DNA of 64,000 nt. It comes from Nitzschia sp. pyKryTriq1. Taxonomy: Eukaryota; Bacillariophyta; Bacillariophyceae; Bacillariales; Bacillariaceae. The stretch covers positions 447,469 through 511,468 of the forward strand of contig OY101131.1 of assembly GCA_956465555.1 (NCBI GenBank), given 5' to 3'. A model generated the notes under the pieces. The model saw only the letters and a program-made list of their open reading frames with translations, made no database searches and was not told the DNA's origin. How positions within the stretch are numbered: position 1 is the first letter of the stretch; every line of letters begins with the position of its first letter. The translations under genes and the position numbers were made by a program. Shown here piece after piece: positions 50,191-59,982 of this stretch.

Positions 50191-51188
50191 GATTGTGTAG
50201 TATAAAATGCGGGAGATTGTTCGTTGCGTTTTGTGTTCGTGCTTTTCAGAATTTGTGAGACTCTAAAGAAATAACGATAATAACCATGCAAATACACGCC
50301 GTCCGAAAGAATAATGAATAGAAACGACTGCTTGTTCCGAAGAATGACTTCTTTCCCCCCCACCAATGGTCATGAGCATAAATGTTTTCAGCGGCTATCT
50401 AATTGGGCCTTTTGACTTCTCGCTTGCTAGCTTAGATACCGGTAGAGGACGCGAACCCAACTAGCTATCGGTAGGAAAACCGCGACCTCCTTCTGGGGAC
50501 GTACATACGACTACCAGTACAGTACCAGGTACTGGTAACGTAGAGACAGAGCGAAGAGCGAAGCTCATCGATCGGAGGCGATCCATGCATCTCCCACTTA
50601 TTTTGGAAATTCCGCTCTGATATCAAACAGTTTCCAGATTTGTTGTGATACTACATACAGCCCCCAACCCTCTGCATGCTTCGCTTGCTTGGGTACAAAA
50701 ACAGTGCAAAATGCTAACGATTTTCCACCTCCGACTTCAACCCTTCTTGACGATGATCCGTCAATGCTTCAATCATCATGATGCTGTGGTTGAGTTTGCA
50801 CATCGGTTCCCCTTTGCCAGGTGCCAGTACCGGTTTTGTGAGCTAGCTAGTACCTATCAGTAATGATGGCTTCTCATTAGCTCCTACATACTATGAACAC
50901 ACCTTGTACTGTCTTGCAGTGTGGCGATTTAGAAGGTGCCGAGGAGCGGGGTCAGCTGCAAGAATGTCGGAGTAGACAGATATTCGAATGTGGCCCAGAG
51001 CTACCGGTAGAATTCTTCACTATGGTTAATAGTCTAAACATACTACGATATTATTGTAGTGCAGCATCGCGTCTCAAACGGGCGTCGGGAAGTACTTACC
51101 TGAAACACCATCAGAGACCCTAGCTAGCGTTGGGACGACGAGGAGCACCGTTCTTCTCCCGGAGGACTACATCACCTCGTCCGATCCA
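50191..51188. other. Spacer with TACCGGTA and GTAC palindromes
   Basis: TACCGGTA lies at 50437-50444 and 51002-51009, and a CCAGTACAGTACCAGGTACTGG palindromic cluster (about 50510-50540). No gene is seen. Confidence 0.5.
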
Positions 51189-52334
51189 CTACCTCGTCAC
51201 TACTTTCTTTTCCTTGGCCACCACTGACATGGCCTCTTCAACATCTCTTTCATCGACCAAGGCAAACCATTGATTGCAGGCATTGCATGCTTGTTGCAGT
51301 AAGGGAAGCAGCTCTTGTTTGGACTTGTTACTACTACTGCTACCACCCGTTCTGGTTGTTGCTGTCAATCCTAGTTGATACTCCAATTCTCCTCGCACTT
51401 GTTCCATAGCTGTCAAGAGTTCATTTCGGTACAGATATCTCATTCCCATATCGGACTGAATGACTTGCTTAATGTCCGGCAGCCGATCTTGTCGAATCAT
51501 TTGTTTTCGTTCCGCCACTGGAACATTGAGAAGATAGGATTCGGCATTGAAATTCAGTGCGCTAGTATACAGGTTCAGCGCCGCTCGAATCTCGTCCTTG
51601 CGTTCTTGCTGTTGTTCTTGTCGTTTTAATCGTTTCCAAGCGGCAATCTCTCCTGATTGCACCAAGATAGCCCCAGGTTGAGCCAGTAGCTGCAGACTCT
51701 GACGATTGCGCTGGTAAGTATCCAAATATGCCTTGGCCGGTGCCACTGGTATTTCCGAAACCAATCCTCCGGTATAATTTTGGGGAAGTAGGAGAAGTAT
51801 CTGCAGCTGATCCCAACGATCGTCGTCGTCATCGTCGCTCATGGATTCCACAATTTGGAGTGCCTTTTCAATATTGTATTTCACACGCGCCGCTGGAAGG
51901 AGTTTGTCCAATGGAGCAAAGGGTTTGGTCGATAAATTGCTGGTTGTGGATGCATCCTTATCAGATATAGTGCTAATACTATCCTCGGCCCAAGCAATAT
52001 AGCTTGTCGTAGTAATAGTAGCAGTAGCAACCCCACCAACTGCTACTAGTCGAAGGATGAGATCGCGACGAGATGATAGAATCACCACAGCAGGCATGCG
52101 ATGGAGATTTCTGTCTTGCTGATGATTCGATGACTGGTGTTGTTGAGAATGCTGATCGAGGGCTTTTAGTCGAAGGCTGGAGGATTGCTGATGCCTCCTC
52201 CATCGTCCGACAACATCAGTCGACGACCACAAAGACCACCCCCAAGCGAAGTGTTGCTGGAATCGCTCCAAGAACGAAAACAGGAGGAGCACAATAATTC
52301 CCCGGGAAATATTACCACATGCTAAGCGACGCAT
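51189..52334 (-). CDS. Probable thylakoid-lumen protein with twin-arginine signal
   Basis: A 381-residue single-exon gene. It has a tripartite presequence. A hydrophobic signal peptide (residues 12-22, IIVLLLFSFLE) comes first, then a Ser/Gln-rich transit part. A second signal has a twin-arginine start (SSRRDLILRL), a hydrophobic core and an AWA cleavage site before EDS (residue about 116). This is the layout for lumen import in secondary plastids via the Tat path. The mature part is helical with an LDKLLPAARVKYNIEKALQI opening, a DDDDDD patch and later helices. It resembles the helical-bundle type of photosystem II accessory proteins (PsbQ/PsbP-like) only in general shape; I do not recognise a family. 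Confidence 0.7.
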   Translation of the reverse strand: MRRLACGNISRGIIVLLLFSFLERFQQHFAWGWSLWSSTDVVGRWRRHQQSSSLRLKALDQHSQQHQSSNHQQDRNLHRMPAVVILSSRRDLILRLVAVGGVATATITTTSYIAWAEDSISTISDKDASTTSNLSTKPFAPLDKLLPAARVKYNIEKALQIVESMSDDDDDDRWDQLQILLLLPQNYTGGLVSEIPVAPAKAYLDTYQRNRQSLQLLAQPGAILVQSGEIAAWKRLKRQEQQQERKDEIRAALNLYTSALNFNAESYLLNVPVAERKQMIRQDRLPDIKQVIQSDMGMRYLYRNELLTAMEQVRGELEYQLGLTATTRTGGSSSSNKSKQELLPLLQQACNACNQWFALVDERDVEEAMSVVAKEKKVVTR

Positions 52335-53161
52335 GCTCTATCGTTCCTTCCTTATGGTGGGGGATGATTGTAATTCTGCCAATTGCCCACCATGGTCGCT
52401 TGTTCTTGCTTGGTTCGTTCGATGTCGTCGTTGTTGCTTTCGTGAATTTTTTGACATTTTTTTTGTGGCTGCTGCGTGCTGCCATTGGCTTCACTACCCG
52501 ACTACTTTCCCGCCATCGCCATGACCACACTACTGACGTCACTTTACGACTACATGGACTTCAGAATGCTTTTTCGATTTCATGCATGTTCTCTTTCCTG
52601 TTGTTTGTTCGCCACGCCAGCCTTTCCGAGGAAAATTCAAAAAAATGAAGGTCGACCGGCGCGCCTTCCTATAACCGTCAGTACGTAGAAAATATAGGAG
52701 CTTCTACGTATTCTCCCCGTTCGTAGGATTTTAACGGTATTCTACGCAAAAAAATGAGGAAAGGTTCGAATTTGTGCCGGAAGCGAATGCAATCCGAACG
52801 GTCATTGGCCAACCAAAAAGCACGTCTCTCGCGGACTTTCCAATCGTCATTATCGCCCAACACATGGCCCCACACTCGTACGAAGCACGAAGTGGCGATA
52901 TCTTTTCCGACAGCGATACTTGTAGCGATCGAAGTTGTTGCTATCATCGATCATCTTTTTCATTCTGATCACGCATATCATTCCGACCGTACAGGTACAG
53001 TACAGGTATCGTATCCTTCTGTCGCCTCCCTCCAAGAAACTTTTTCTGGAAAGAAAGATCAGACACAAAGATTCTTCGAGAGGAATAAATAATTCTTTTC
53101 GATTGCTTGAGACAAGAAAGACGAAGGATCATCATCGTAGTTGTTTTCAATCCTCATCAAC
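52335..53161. other. Divergent spacer between lumen protein and coiled-coil gene
   Basis: It holds a TGACGTCA palindrome at 52534-52541 and a GTACAGGTACAGTAC cluster near 52990-53005. No gene is seen. Confidence 0.5.
52534..52541. promoter_or_regulatory. CRE-like palindrome TGACGTCA
   Basis: It lies about 200 bp upstream of the lumen-protein start (52334, minus). It is a candidate bZIP site by sequence and position. Confidence 0.45.
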
Positions 53162-56100
53162 ATGTTTTGGAAAACAAACAAGGAAACCAAGGCGAATGAG
53201 CAGCAAACAAACAAGTCGCCACAGAAGAAGATGCAGCAGAGGCAGCTCCAAGTGCAGAAGCCGGCTGTTGCCACTACTACTACTGCCATGAACCCACATG
53301 CCAATAGTATGACTATGGGACGAATGGGGTTGCTCTCGACGACCAGCACCGCCACTGTTAGCATGCCGTGGCAAACAGCAGCAGCAGCCACCTCTCTGGT
53401 TCCCAAAGCAGCAGCAAAGGCTCCTCCTCACTTGATTACTCCGACAGCAACAGAGATTACTAAGAGCGGTAGTGATGATAGCGGGGAACGTCGAAGTGGA
53501 TCCAGCAGTCCTCAAGTAGGAGTGGACCAGGCAGAAGAACCGCGGCTTCCCCCTCCTGTGGTCTTACAACGCCAACCTTCGGAAGTCAGTGCTTGGGTGA
53601 GCGAAGTCGATTCGCACTATCATTCGGATATCGAAGACGATGATGAGACGACTTTGGAGGAGGAAGCCCACGATGGTTCGATTCCGCGTGCGATTAGTCA
53701 AGTGGTACAGAACGACGATGATGATGAGGCGGATGATGAGTTGACCTTTGCCTCGCGTCGATCTTGGGCACTTTCTGAGGTCGACTCCCAAGCCATGACT
53801 TCCATGGATCCATCCACAAAAACGAATAAGACAAGGGGATCACGAAGACGAGTGCAACCTCCTAGCATTGTCACCACCACAGATGATGACCACCGTCCCA
53901 TCCGAGTTGTAGCCACAACTATTCATCGACCAGTCGTTATGGCGAATAATGCTACACGCAACAGTCCACCTCGTGTGGTCAGCCCCCATGAGGAAGAACA
54001 TCATAATAATGTGATGCAGCAACAACATCCTACTCGAGCCTTTGTGGTTCCACAAGGAAGCGGTGGGGACCAACAAGCAGGTGGAGATGATACGTCCGAA
54101 GATACTCGCAGTCGACGATACTATGTTCGCTCGACGAACCAAAAGAATAACGCCAGCAAGACAGCAGAGAATAATAATGCAAATGCTGGCGTCTTGCTCC
54201 AAGTCTGGCAGCAACGGGCGTCCCAGGCCGAGGAACGAGCTTCTAATTTGACGCACCGATTGTCGCTGGAAGAGAGATTGCACCGTCAAGTCGCGGAAGA
54301 TCTCAGAGAGGCGAAATGGGAAACGTCCAATCTCCAAGATCAAATCCGGGAACAACAAGCTCATATTCATGAACTGGAACAACAACAGCGCATCACTCAA
54401 GAGTGGAGCCACAGCAAGGCGTCTGCAAGTACCTCTGCTGTGGATCGAGACGCTTCGCAATTGCAGCTGGCTCGTGTCACTGTGGAGCAAGAACGTTCGA
54501 AGAAGCAGATTAAGGAATTGATTCGGGACCTGAAACGCAGTCAGGATAAACTACTACGAGTGGAGCATCAAAAGATGCAATTGCTCCGTGAACTCGCTGA
54601 TTTGCAAGCGACCCAAACCGATCAAATGGCCCTCGCCTCGGCTCCTGCTCGTTCCGAGACGACGCAACAAGAAGAGTTGCAAGCCGATTTAGATCGTGTG
54701 CAGGCCGAAGTATTGGAACTACGGGCTAGCAAATTGGCCGTCGAAACGAGGTTGCAAGATTCCTTGGGTAAGGAGTACGAATTACAAGGGCGCTTGGAAC
54801 AATCCCATCAAGATTTGTCGGACCTGCGAGAGGAGCATTCCAAGTTGCAAGACTCTCATGAAAACATGACCAAGCGGGTTCGTTTTGCTGACGAACAACT
54901 CGAGGATTACACTCTGCGACATGCCGAACTGGAATTGCGCTACTCAAGCTTGCAAGCGGAATCCCAACAGGCATCACAAGACTACCAACGGGAACTTTCC
55001 TCCTTGCGGACCCATGTCGGCAAGTTAGAGGGAGAAAAGCAAGATTTTTATGCGTCGTTACAAAAGGCGCTCGATCAACAAAAATGCACGCAAGGCGAAT
55101 TGGACACATTGAAGGAGATGTCTGACAAGGACAAGCAAGCCCTGCAAGAACTCACAGTTCAACTCGAGACCACCGTATCGGCCAAGGCGGATATGGAAGT
55201 GTCCCTCCAGGCTAGATTGCAGGAGCAAATTGATTTGGTGGAGCAGGAACAATCCAAGGCACAACAACAGCAAGCCAAGTGGCAGGAACAACTCGATTCG
55301 ACCCTTCAGCAGGTGAACCAGTTGCAGCGAACACTGGAGTCATCGCAAGGCAATATGGAAACTTTGGAAGCGGAACGCAAATCGTTGGCGGAGCAGCAGG
55401 ACTCGCTTCAAGAGAAACTTCAGGAGAAGGATGGGATGCTGCAAGAGTTGGACATGGAACGAAGTTCATTGAAAGAAACACTGGAACAGTTGCAGATCGA
55501 ACATTCCATGGTGACGGGGCAATGCACTGAGGTGCAACAGACCCATTTGGAGCTCCATGCAAAGCTGCAAGAGGCCGAGCAGCTAGCAGCCGCACGTCAA
55601 GTGGAAGCACTGAAGGAACGCCAGGTTTTGGAAGAAGCACTCCAGGCCCAGCGTACCAAGACGGAACTGTTGGAACACCGCGTTCGTGAAGCTCAAGAGC
55701 ATACTGTCAAGATCACACAAGAAAAGGAAGAGCTTGTGGCACAAGCGGCGGAGCTAAAGATGGCTCTCTTCGACGAAAAGGTACGACACCAAGAAGCGCT
55801 GGATGCCATTCAGCAAGATCGAGATCGATTGGATTCCATGGTTCAATCGCTCCAAGACGAACGAACCACCTTGCAGAATCAATACGACTTGTCAAAGAAA
55901 AAGATGAAGGAGCTCGAACAAGGACTCCACCAAGCCCTCGAGGAGCAGAAGCCTTTGCAGGATCAAGTTCATGCGGCGTCAGAGCGTGTCAACTCGCTAG
56001 GCGAATCTTTGCTAGCTGCTCAATCTAAAGCCGATGCGTTGGAATCTGCGAACCGATATCTGCAAGAGGAGCATGGTGCCTTGCAAGCATCGTACAAGGA

Positions 56101-59100
56101 ATCTCTTGAGCTTGTCCGAACCTTGCAAGTCGGCAAGACGGATGCTGCCAATGTTGTGTCGGCGTTGGAAGAAGCACGGCAAATGTTAAATCTCCGTGTG
56201 GAAGAACTGAAGTCGAAGCAGTCGGATTTGCAAGTCGCATTGGAGCGAGCTCAAGATCGAGTGGCAGACTTGGAAATCTCCCAGACTAAAGATCGTGCCG
56301 CATGGGAAGTCGAACTGGCCGATGCCCGTCTTCAAGTGGAAAAGCTCCAGGTTAAGGTTGCCGATTTCGATTCCAAGCATCTGTCACTCCAAGCGAACCA
56401 CAGCGAAAAGTTGTCGGCCACAGAGTCTTTGCACGAGAAGGAGCTGTCCGAAGTCCGCTCTGGGCTCTTGCGTCAGCTCGGTGTGTCCCAGGAAGAAAAC
56501 AACACCCGTTCTTCCGAACTCGAATCGACCTGCGAAGCACTGGCAGAAGTTGAGGCCAAACTCAAAGCAGATTCGGCCCAGCTGGCGATCAAGGTGGTGG
56601 AACTGGAAACTGCTCAAGCAGAGAACAATTCCTTATCGGATCAGCTGGATACCTCAGCCGCTCGTATTGTGACTTTGGAAGAAGATTTGGCTTCCTCCAA
56701 GGCTCAAGTTGCGTGGCTCACAGCGGAGCGGGAGACCCTACAGACAGTTCAAAGGAATCTTGAAGACAAATTGGCAGCTACTGAAGCTCGTTTGGTGGAA
56801 ATCCAGTCCGAACGGGATGCCCTTCAAAAGGAGCTGCATGAGCTCCGGGAGGAGAACCGTCATTTGGTATCACAGCTCAACGCTGCAGAAGTCGCATGTA
56901 GTGACTTGGAAGGAAAGCTTTCCTTGGCAAACGAAAAGAACCATAGTCTGGAGGCAGAGGCTGCCAAAAAGCACGAGGAGTATGAAGTGCTGCGAAGTGT
57001 TGGGGACGAACAAGCCGAGACCCTACGAGCGGAGCTTCATCAGTCCCAAAGCGACAAGGCTAAAGTGGAAGACAAGCTTCGCAAGGCCCAGGGATCCATT
57101 TCCATTCTCGAGTCGAGCCTCGCTCAAGCCGAAGAAAATGCAAATACCGCCGAATCTCAGGCTGAAAAGCACCTACAGGCGCAAGCTGCATTACAGGATC
57201 AGGTAGAAGGGCTCCAAGCCGAAGTGTCTCAACTGACATCCAGTCTAGATGCCTTGGCGCAGGAGAAGGAATCGCTTGTGGCCGAGTACGAGAAATATCG
57301 CCACGACATGTCCCAAGACTTTGCTGGCTTGGAAGCCGAGCGAGATGCCTTGCGAGAGGAAACTCAATCACTCAAGTCGGCGATTGAGGCCTTGACGTCA
57401 GAAAAAGTTCTCGTTGAACAGAAGCTGCAACAGACGCTCGAGGCCCTCGCCGCTTCGGAAGAGCAACTCGCTCAAGGCAAGGCTGAAGTAGCCAAGGCAA
57501 ACGCGGAAAGGGATGCTGCTTTAATGCAAAAGAAGGAGCTTGAAACGCAATTCAGGGCCCTGTCCCAAAGGATGGAGACCTTTCAAGAGGATCTTACAAA
57601 GATGGTATCTGAGAAGCAGACGTTGTCGGATGAAAAAGAGTCGGTCAAATCGGAATTGGCAAGCACCATTGCTGAGTTCCACGATCTCCAAGCTGCGAAC
57701 AAGAAGACACTGGCACATCAAGTCGAACTGGAATCGAAAAACCAGGAACTGAAGACCCAGCTTGATATTTTGGAAAATCAAGCGAATGCCCTAGTGAAGG
57801 AAATTGATTCCTTGGGGTCGGAGAAGGCGCAGCTTCTCTCCACAAATGGCATGATTATCAGCGAGAAGGCCAACCTACTCGCCAGCATTGACAACGAAAA
57901 GGAAGACCTGCGTGCGAGACTTGCATCCTTGGACGCCGAGAAATCGTGGGTCAAGAACGAGCTGTCCACTTCACAAGAAATGATCTTACAACTCGAAGAA
58001 CGGGTCAAAAGCATCCAGCAGGACGCTGAGCAGTCGGTCCAAAAACAAGAAACGTTGGCACAGGAGCTCGTGAGGTTGCAAGATGAGAAGGGCTCCCTTC
58101 TGTTGCGGGTCTCTGAGTTTGAGACGGAACTTTCGGCCGTCCGAGACGAACTTCAGGTTGCCAAGGCGGCGACAGCCGAGGCCCACAAAAAACTCCTTCT
58201 ATCTGAGGAAGAAAAGGCCATGTTGGGCGAGGAAAAGGCCGCAGCAGTTGCACGCCAAAGGGAACTCGAAACGGAAGTCCTGGAGCGTACTGCCGAGCTG
58301 AAGTCGCTAGAATCAATGTCCTCAGGTTTGCGAGACAAGATTCGCGTGATTTCTGAAGAGAAGGAAGTATTTGTCGAGAAAGAAAACCAAACGATCGCGT
58401 CCATCGGATCCACCAAAGAAAAGGAATCGAATCTCAAAAAGGCTCTCACTACAGCCACCAAGACGATTTCCAAACTTCACAAAGATAATGACATGATCGC
58501 TTCGCGCTTGAGTGCTGCGGAGACAGCGGTGGCTATGTTGAAGAACGAAATGGACGAGAAGGATAAGAAGAACCAACTTTCTCTGAAGAAGCTAGGCCAC
58601 AAGCTTATGGAGGACAACGACAACATGAGAAAAATGGCTGAAGAGCTTGAAGCCTCGAAAGAGAGCAATAAGGGATTGAAGCGAGCATCAAGGTATCTTA
58701 TCAAGAGAATCAGGGATCTCGAAGCCCAAGTGGGCATCGAAGGGCGAACTATCGACTTTTCTTTTTCTTTGGCATCAACGCCCGATTCGAAGAGAAGTAG
58801 GCCTCGGCAGTCTTCACCGACTCTGGATGATAGCTTTGTCTGTGAGCTGCAGGAAAATGATCACTCTACTCTTCCTCGCGTTACCCAGCAAGAAGTTGCT
58901 CTGGAAATGCACTATCACGACAAGCAAGGCCACCTTCAGACCTACCAAGTGCGTGTCAAATACACTGGTCCTGTGCTGGATGGTGTACCGCACGGTCCAG
59001 GGATGTTGCGTTTCGATAATGGCGACATGTTCCTGGGTGAATTTTCCCATGGTGAAATGGAAGGAGTCGGAGCGTTTGCCCATCGCCAACGACGCCGTCA

Positions 59101-59227
59101 TGCCAATCAAATTTTCTATGGAAACTTTTCGCGCAATGAATTTCAAGGGGATATTCAAGACGTACCTCCGATCAACCGAGTGACGGTTCAGCATCGATCC
59201 AAAAAGCTGTCGAAGATTACGAAATAA
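53162..59227 (+). CDS. Giant coiled-coil protein with C-terminal MORN-like repeats
   Basis: 2,021 residues from the ATG at 53162; the frame opens earlier with TTG only. Residues 1-340 are disordered (Gln, Ser, acid runs). From about 340 to 1,856 the sequence is an almost unbroken heptad coiled coil, rich in Glu, Gln, Leu and Lys, with an RDLKRSQDKLLRVEHQKMQL-type pattern. At about residues 1,913-1,990 a MORN-like module follows (GVPHGPGMLRFDNGDMFLGE, then GEMEGVGAF and FYGNFSRNEFQG). MORN repeats bind membranes or lipids; long coiled coils act as tethers or as golgin, basal-body or cytoskeletal scaffolds. The combination suggests a membrane-linked scaffold or golgin-like tether. There is no motor or kinase domain. 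A single exon of 6 kb is unusual in length. Confidence 0.85.
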   Translation: MFWKTNKETKANEQQTNKSPQKKMQQRQLQVQKPAVATTTTAMNPHANSMTMGRMGLLSTTSTATVSMPWQTAAAATSLVPKAAAKAPPHLITPTATEITKSGSDDSGERRSGSSSPQVGVDQAEEPRLPPPVVLQRQPSEVSAWVSEVDSHYHSDIEDDDETTLEEEAHDGSIPRAISQVVQNDDDDEADDELTFASRRSWALSEVDSQAMTSMDPSTKTNKTRGSRRRVQPPSIVTTTDDDHRPIRVVATTIHRPVVMANNATRNSPPRVVSPHEEEHHNNVMQQQHPTRAFVVPQGSGGDQQAGGDDTSEDTRSRRYYVRSTNQKNNASKTAENNNANAGVLLQVWQQRASQAEERASNLTHRLSLEERLHRQVAEDLREAKWETSNLQDQIREQQAHIHELEQQQRITQEWSHSKASASTSAVDRDASQLQLARVTVEQERSKKQIKELIRDLKRSQDKLLRVEHQKMQLLRELADLQATQTDQMALASAPARSETTQQEELQADLDRVQAEVLELRASKLAVETRLQDSLGKEYELQGRLEQSHQDLSDLREEHSKLQDSHENMTKRVRFADEQLEDYTLRHAELELRYSSLQAESQQASQDYQRELSSLRTHVGKLEGEKQDFYASLQKALDQQKCTQGELDTLKEMSDKDKQALQELTVQLETTVSAKADMEVSLQARLQEQIDLVEQEQSKAQQQQAKWQEQLDSTLQQVNQLQRTLESSQGNMETLEAERKSLAEQQDSLQEKLQEKDGMLQELDMERSSLKETLEQLQIEHSMVTGQCTEVQQTHLELHAKLQEAEQLAAARQVEALKERQVLEEALQAQRTKTELLEHRVREAQEHTVKITQEKEELVAQAAELKMALFDEKVRHQEALDAIQQDRDRLDSMVQSLQDERTTLQNQYDLSKKKMKELEQGLHQALEEQKPLQDQVHAASERVNSLGESLLAAQSKADALESANRYLQEEHGALQASYKESLELVRTLQVGKTDAANVVSALEEARQMLNLRVEELKSKQSDLQVALERAQDRVADLEISQTKDRAAWEVELADARLQVEKLQVKVADFDSKHLSLQANHSEKLSATESLHEKELSEVRSGLLRQLGVSQEENNTRSSELESTCEALAEVEAKLKADSAQLAIKVVELETAQAENNSLSDQLDTSAARIVTLEEDLASSKAQVAWLTAERETLQTVQRNLEDKLAATEARLVEIQSERDALQKELHELREENRHLVSQLNAAEVACSDLEGKLSLANEKNHSLEAEAAKKHEEYEVLRSVGDEQAETLRAELHQSQSDKAKVEDKLRKAQGSISILESSLAQAEENANTAESQAEKHLQAQAALQDQVEGLQAEVSQLTSSLDALAQEKESLVAEYEKYRHDMSQDFAGLEAERDALREETQSLKSAIEALTSEKVLVEQKLQQTLEALAASEEQLAQGKAEVAKANAERDAALMQKKELETQFRALSQRMETFQEDLTKMVSEKQTLSDEKESVKSELASTIAEFHDLQAANKKTLAHQVELESKNQELKTQLDILENQANALVKEIDSLGSEKAQLLSTNGMIISEKANLLASIDNEKEDLRARLASLDAEKSWVKNELSTSQEMILQLEERVKSIQQDAEQSVQKQETLAQELVRLQDEKGSLLLRVSEFETELSAVRDELQVAKAATAEAHKKLLLSEEEKAMLGEEKAAAVARQRELETEVLERTAELKSLESMSSGLRDKIRVISEEKEVFVEKENQTIASIGSTKEKESNLKKALTTATKTISKLHKDNDMIASRLSAAETAVAMLKNEMDEKDKKNQLSLKKLGHKLMEDNDNMRKMAEELEASKESNKGLKRASRYLIKRIRDLEAQVGIEGRTIDFSFSLASTPDSKRSRPRQSSPTLDDSFVCELQENDHSTLPRVTQQEVALEMHYHDKQGHLQTYQVRVKYTGPVLDGVPHGPGMLRFDNGDMFLGEFSHGEMEGVGAFAHRQRRRHANQIFYGNFSRNEFQGDIQDVPPINRVTVQHRSKKLSKITK

Positions 59228-59331
59228 TGAATAAATTTTCCGTGTTTATGATTCTATTTATTATCAGGCTATTCGCCAAAAGGAAATGAGTCATCAGGGA
59301 TGATTCGTCCCTGTACTTAAGATACTCTAGT

Positions 59332-59982
59332 CTAGAGACAAGGGATGTTCGGCGGACAGTTGACCAATCCCCTGTAGGTAGTATTGTATAGAGCGGCTCT
59401 TTGCTTAGATAAATCCAAATAGGATTGTCGATTGTTCGATGATCGACTCGCCTCCATCAACTTGCGACGTTCTAGTATTCGTTGTTGTAGTTGTAGTTGT
59501 AGTTGTTGCTGTTCATCTTCTGCTGGCTTTACTGCGGCTGTAGTAGAACCATCACCCTCTGGCGTCGTCGTCTGCAGAGCCCAAGCCTTGTTGTTATTGT
59601 AATCATTATTATTATTTGACAAAAGACTGGCCAAGCAAGAACCAGTTGTTATTGTTGCAGCACCAGCAGCAGTAGCAGCCACCTTGCGAAAGGCCTCACG
59701 TCGTGAGAATCCAACAGAGGAGCGTGGTGGTCGTCCTACACCTCTCTGATGTTGTGTCGTCATGGCTTCCACATACGTGTAACTGGTTGCGCAAGATGAT
59801 GATGATGATGATGATGATATTATTATTATTGCACAAAGAGTCCCAAATAGCCAAAAGAAGAAGCAAGAGGCTCGTTGTTGCTTTGCGTCCATACTACTTG
59901 TGTTTGGTAAGGCAGATGATTCTTGATGATGATTCTTCATGCCGTTGCTGGCTGGCGGAGGAGGATGAGAGTGATCATCCAT
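59332..59982 (-). CDS. Small probable thylakoid-lumen protein with twin-arginine signal
   Basis: 216 residues from the ATG at 59982 (the longer frame starts with TTG); Met at residue 31 (MDAKQQRAS) is also possible. After a polar leader comes a signal-peptide core (FFFWLFGTLCAIIIISS), then a transit region. A twin-arginine signal (FSRREAFRKVAATAAGAATI) follows, with cleavage at AWA before LQT. The mature chain is short: a Gln-rich helix (QQRILERRKLMEAS) and a compact C-terminal motif ending LYNTTYRGLVNCPPNIPCL with two Cys. The tail motif looks conserved, perhaps a disulfide or a cofactor site. I do not recognise the family. Confidence 0.65.
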   Translation of the reverse strand: MDDHSHPPPPASNGMKNHHQESSALPNTSSMDAKQQRASCFFFWLFGTLCAIIIISSSSSSSSCATSYTYVEAMTTQHQRGVGRPPRSSVGFSRREAFRKVAATAAGAATITTGSCLASLLSNNNNDYNNNKAWALQTTTPEGDGSTTAAVKPAEDEQQQLQLQLQQRILERRKLMEASRSSNNRQSYLDLSKQRAALYNTTYRGLVNCPPNIPCL

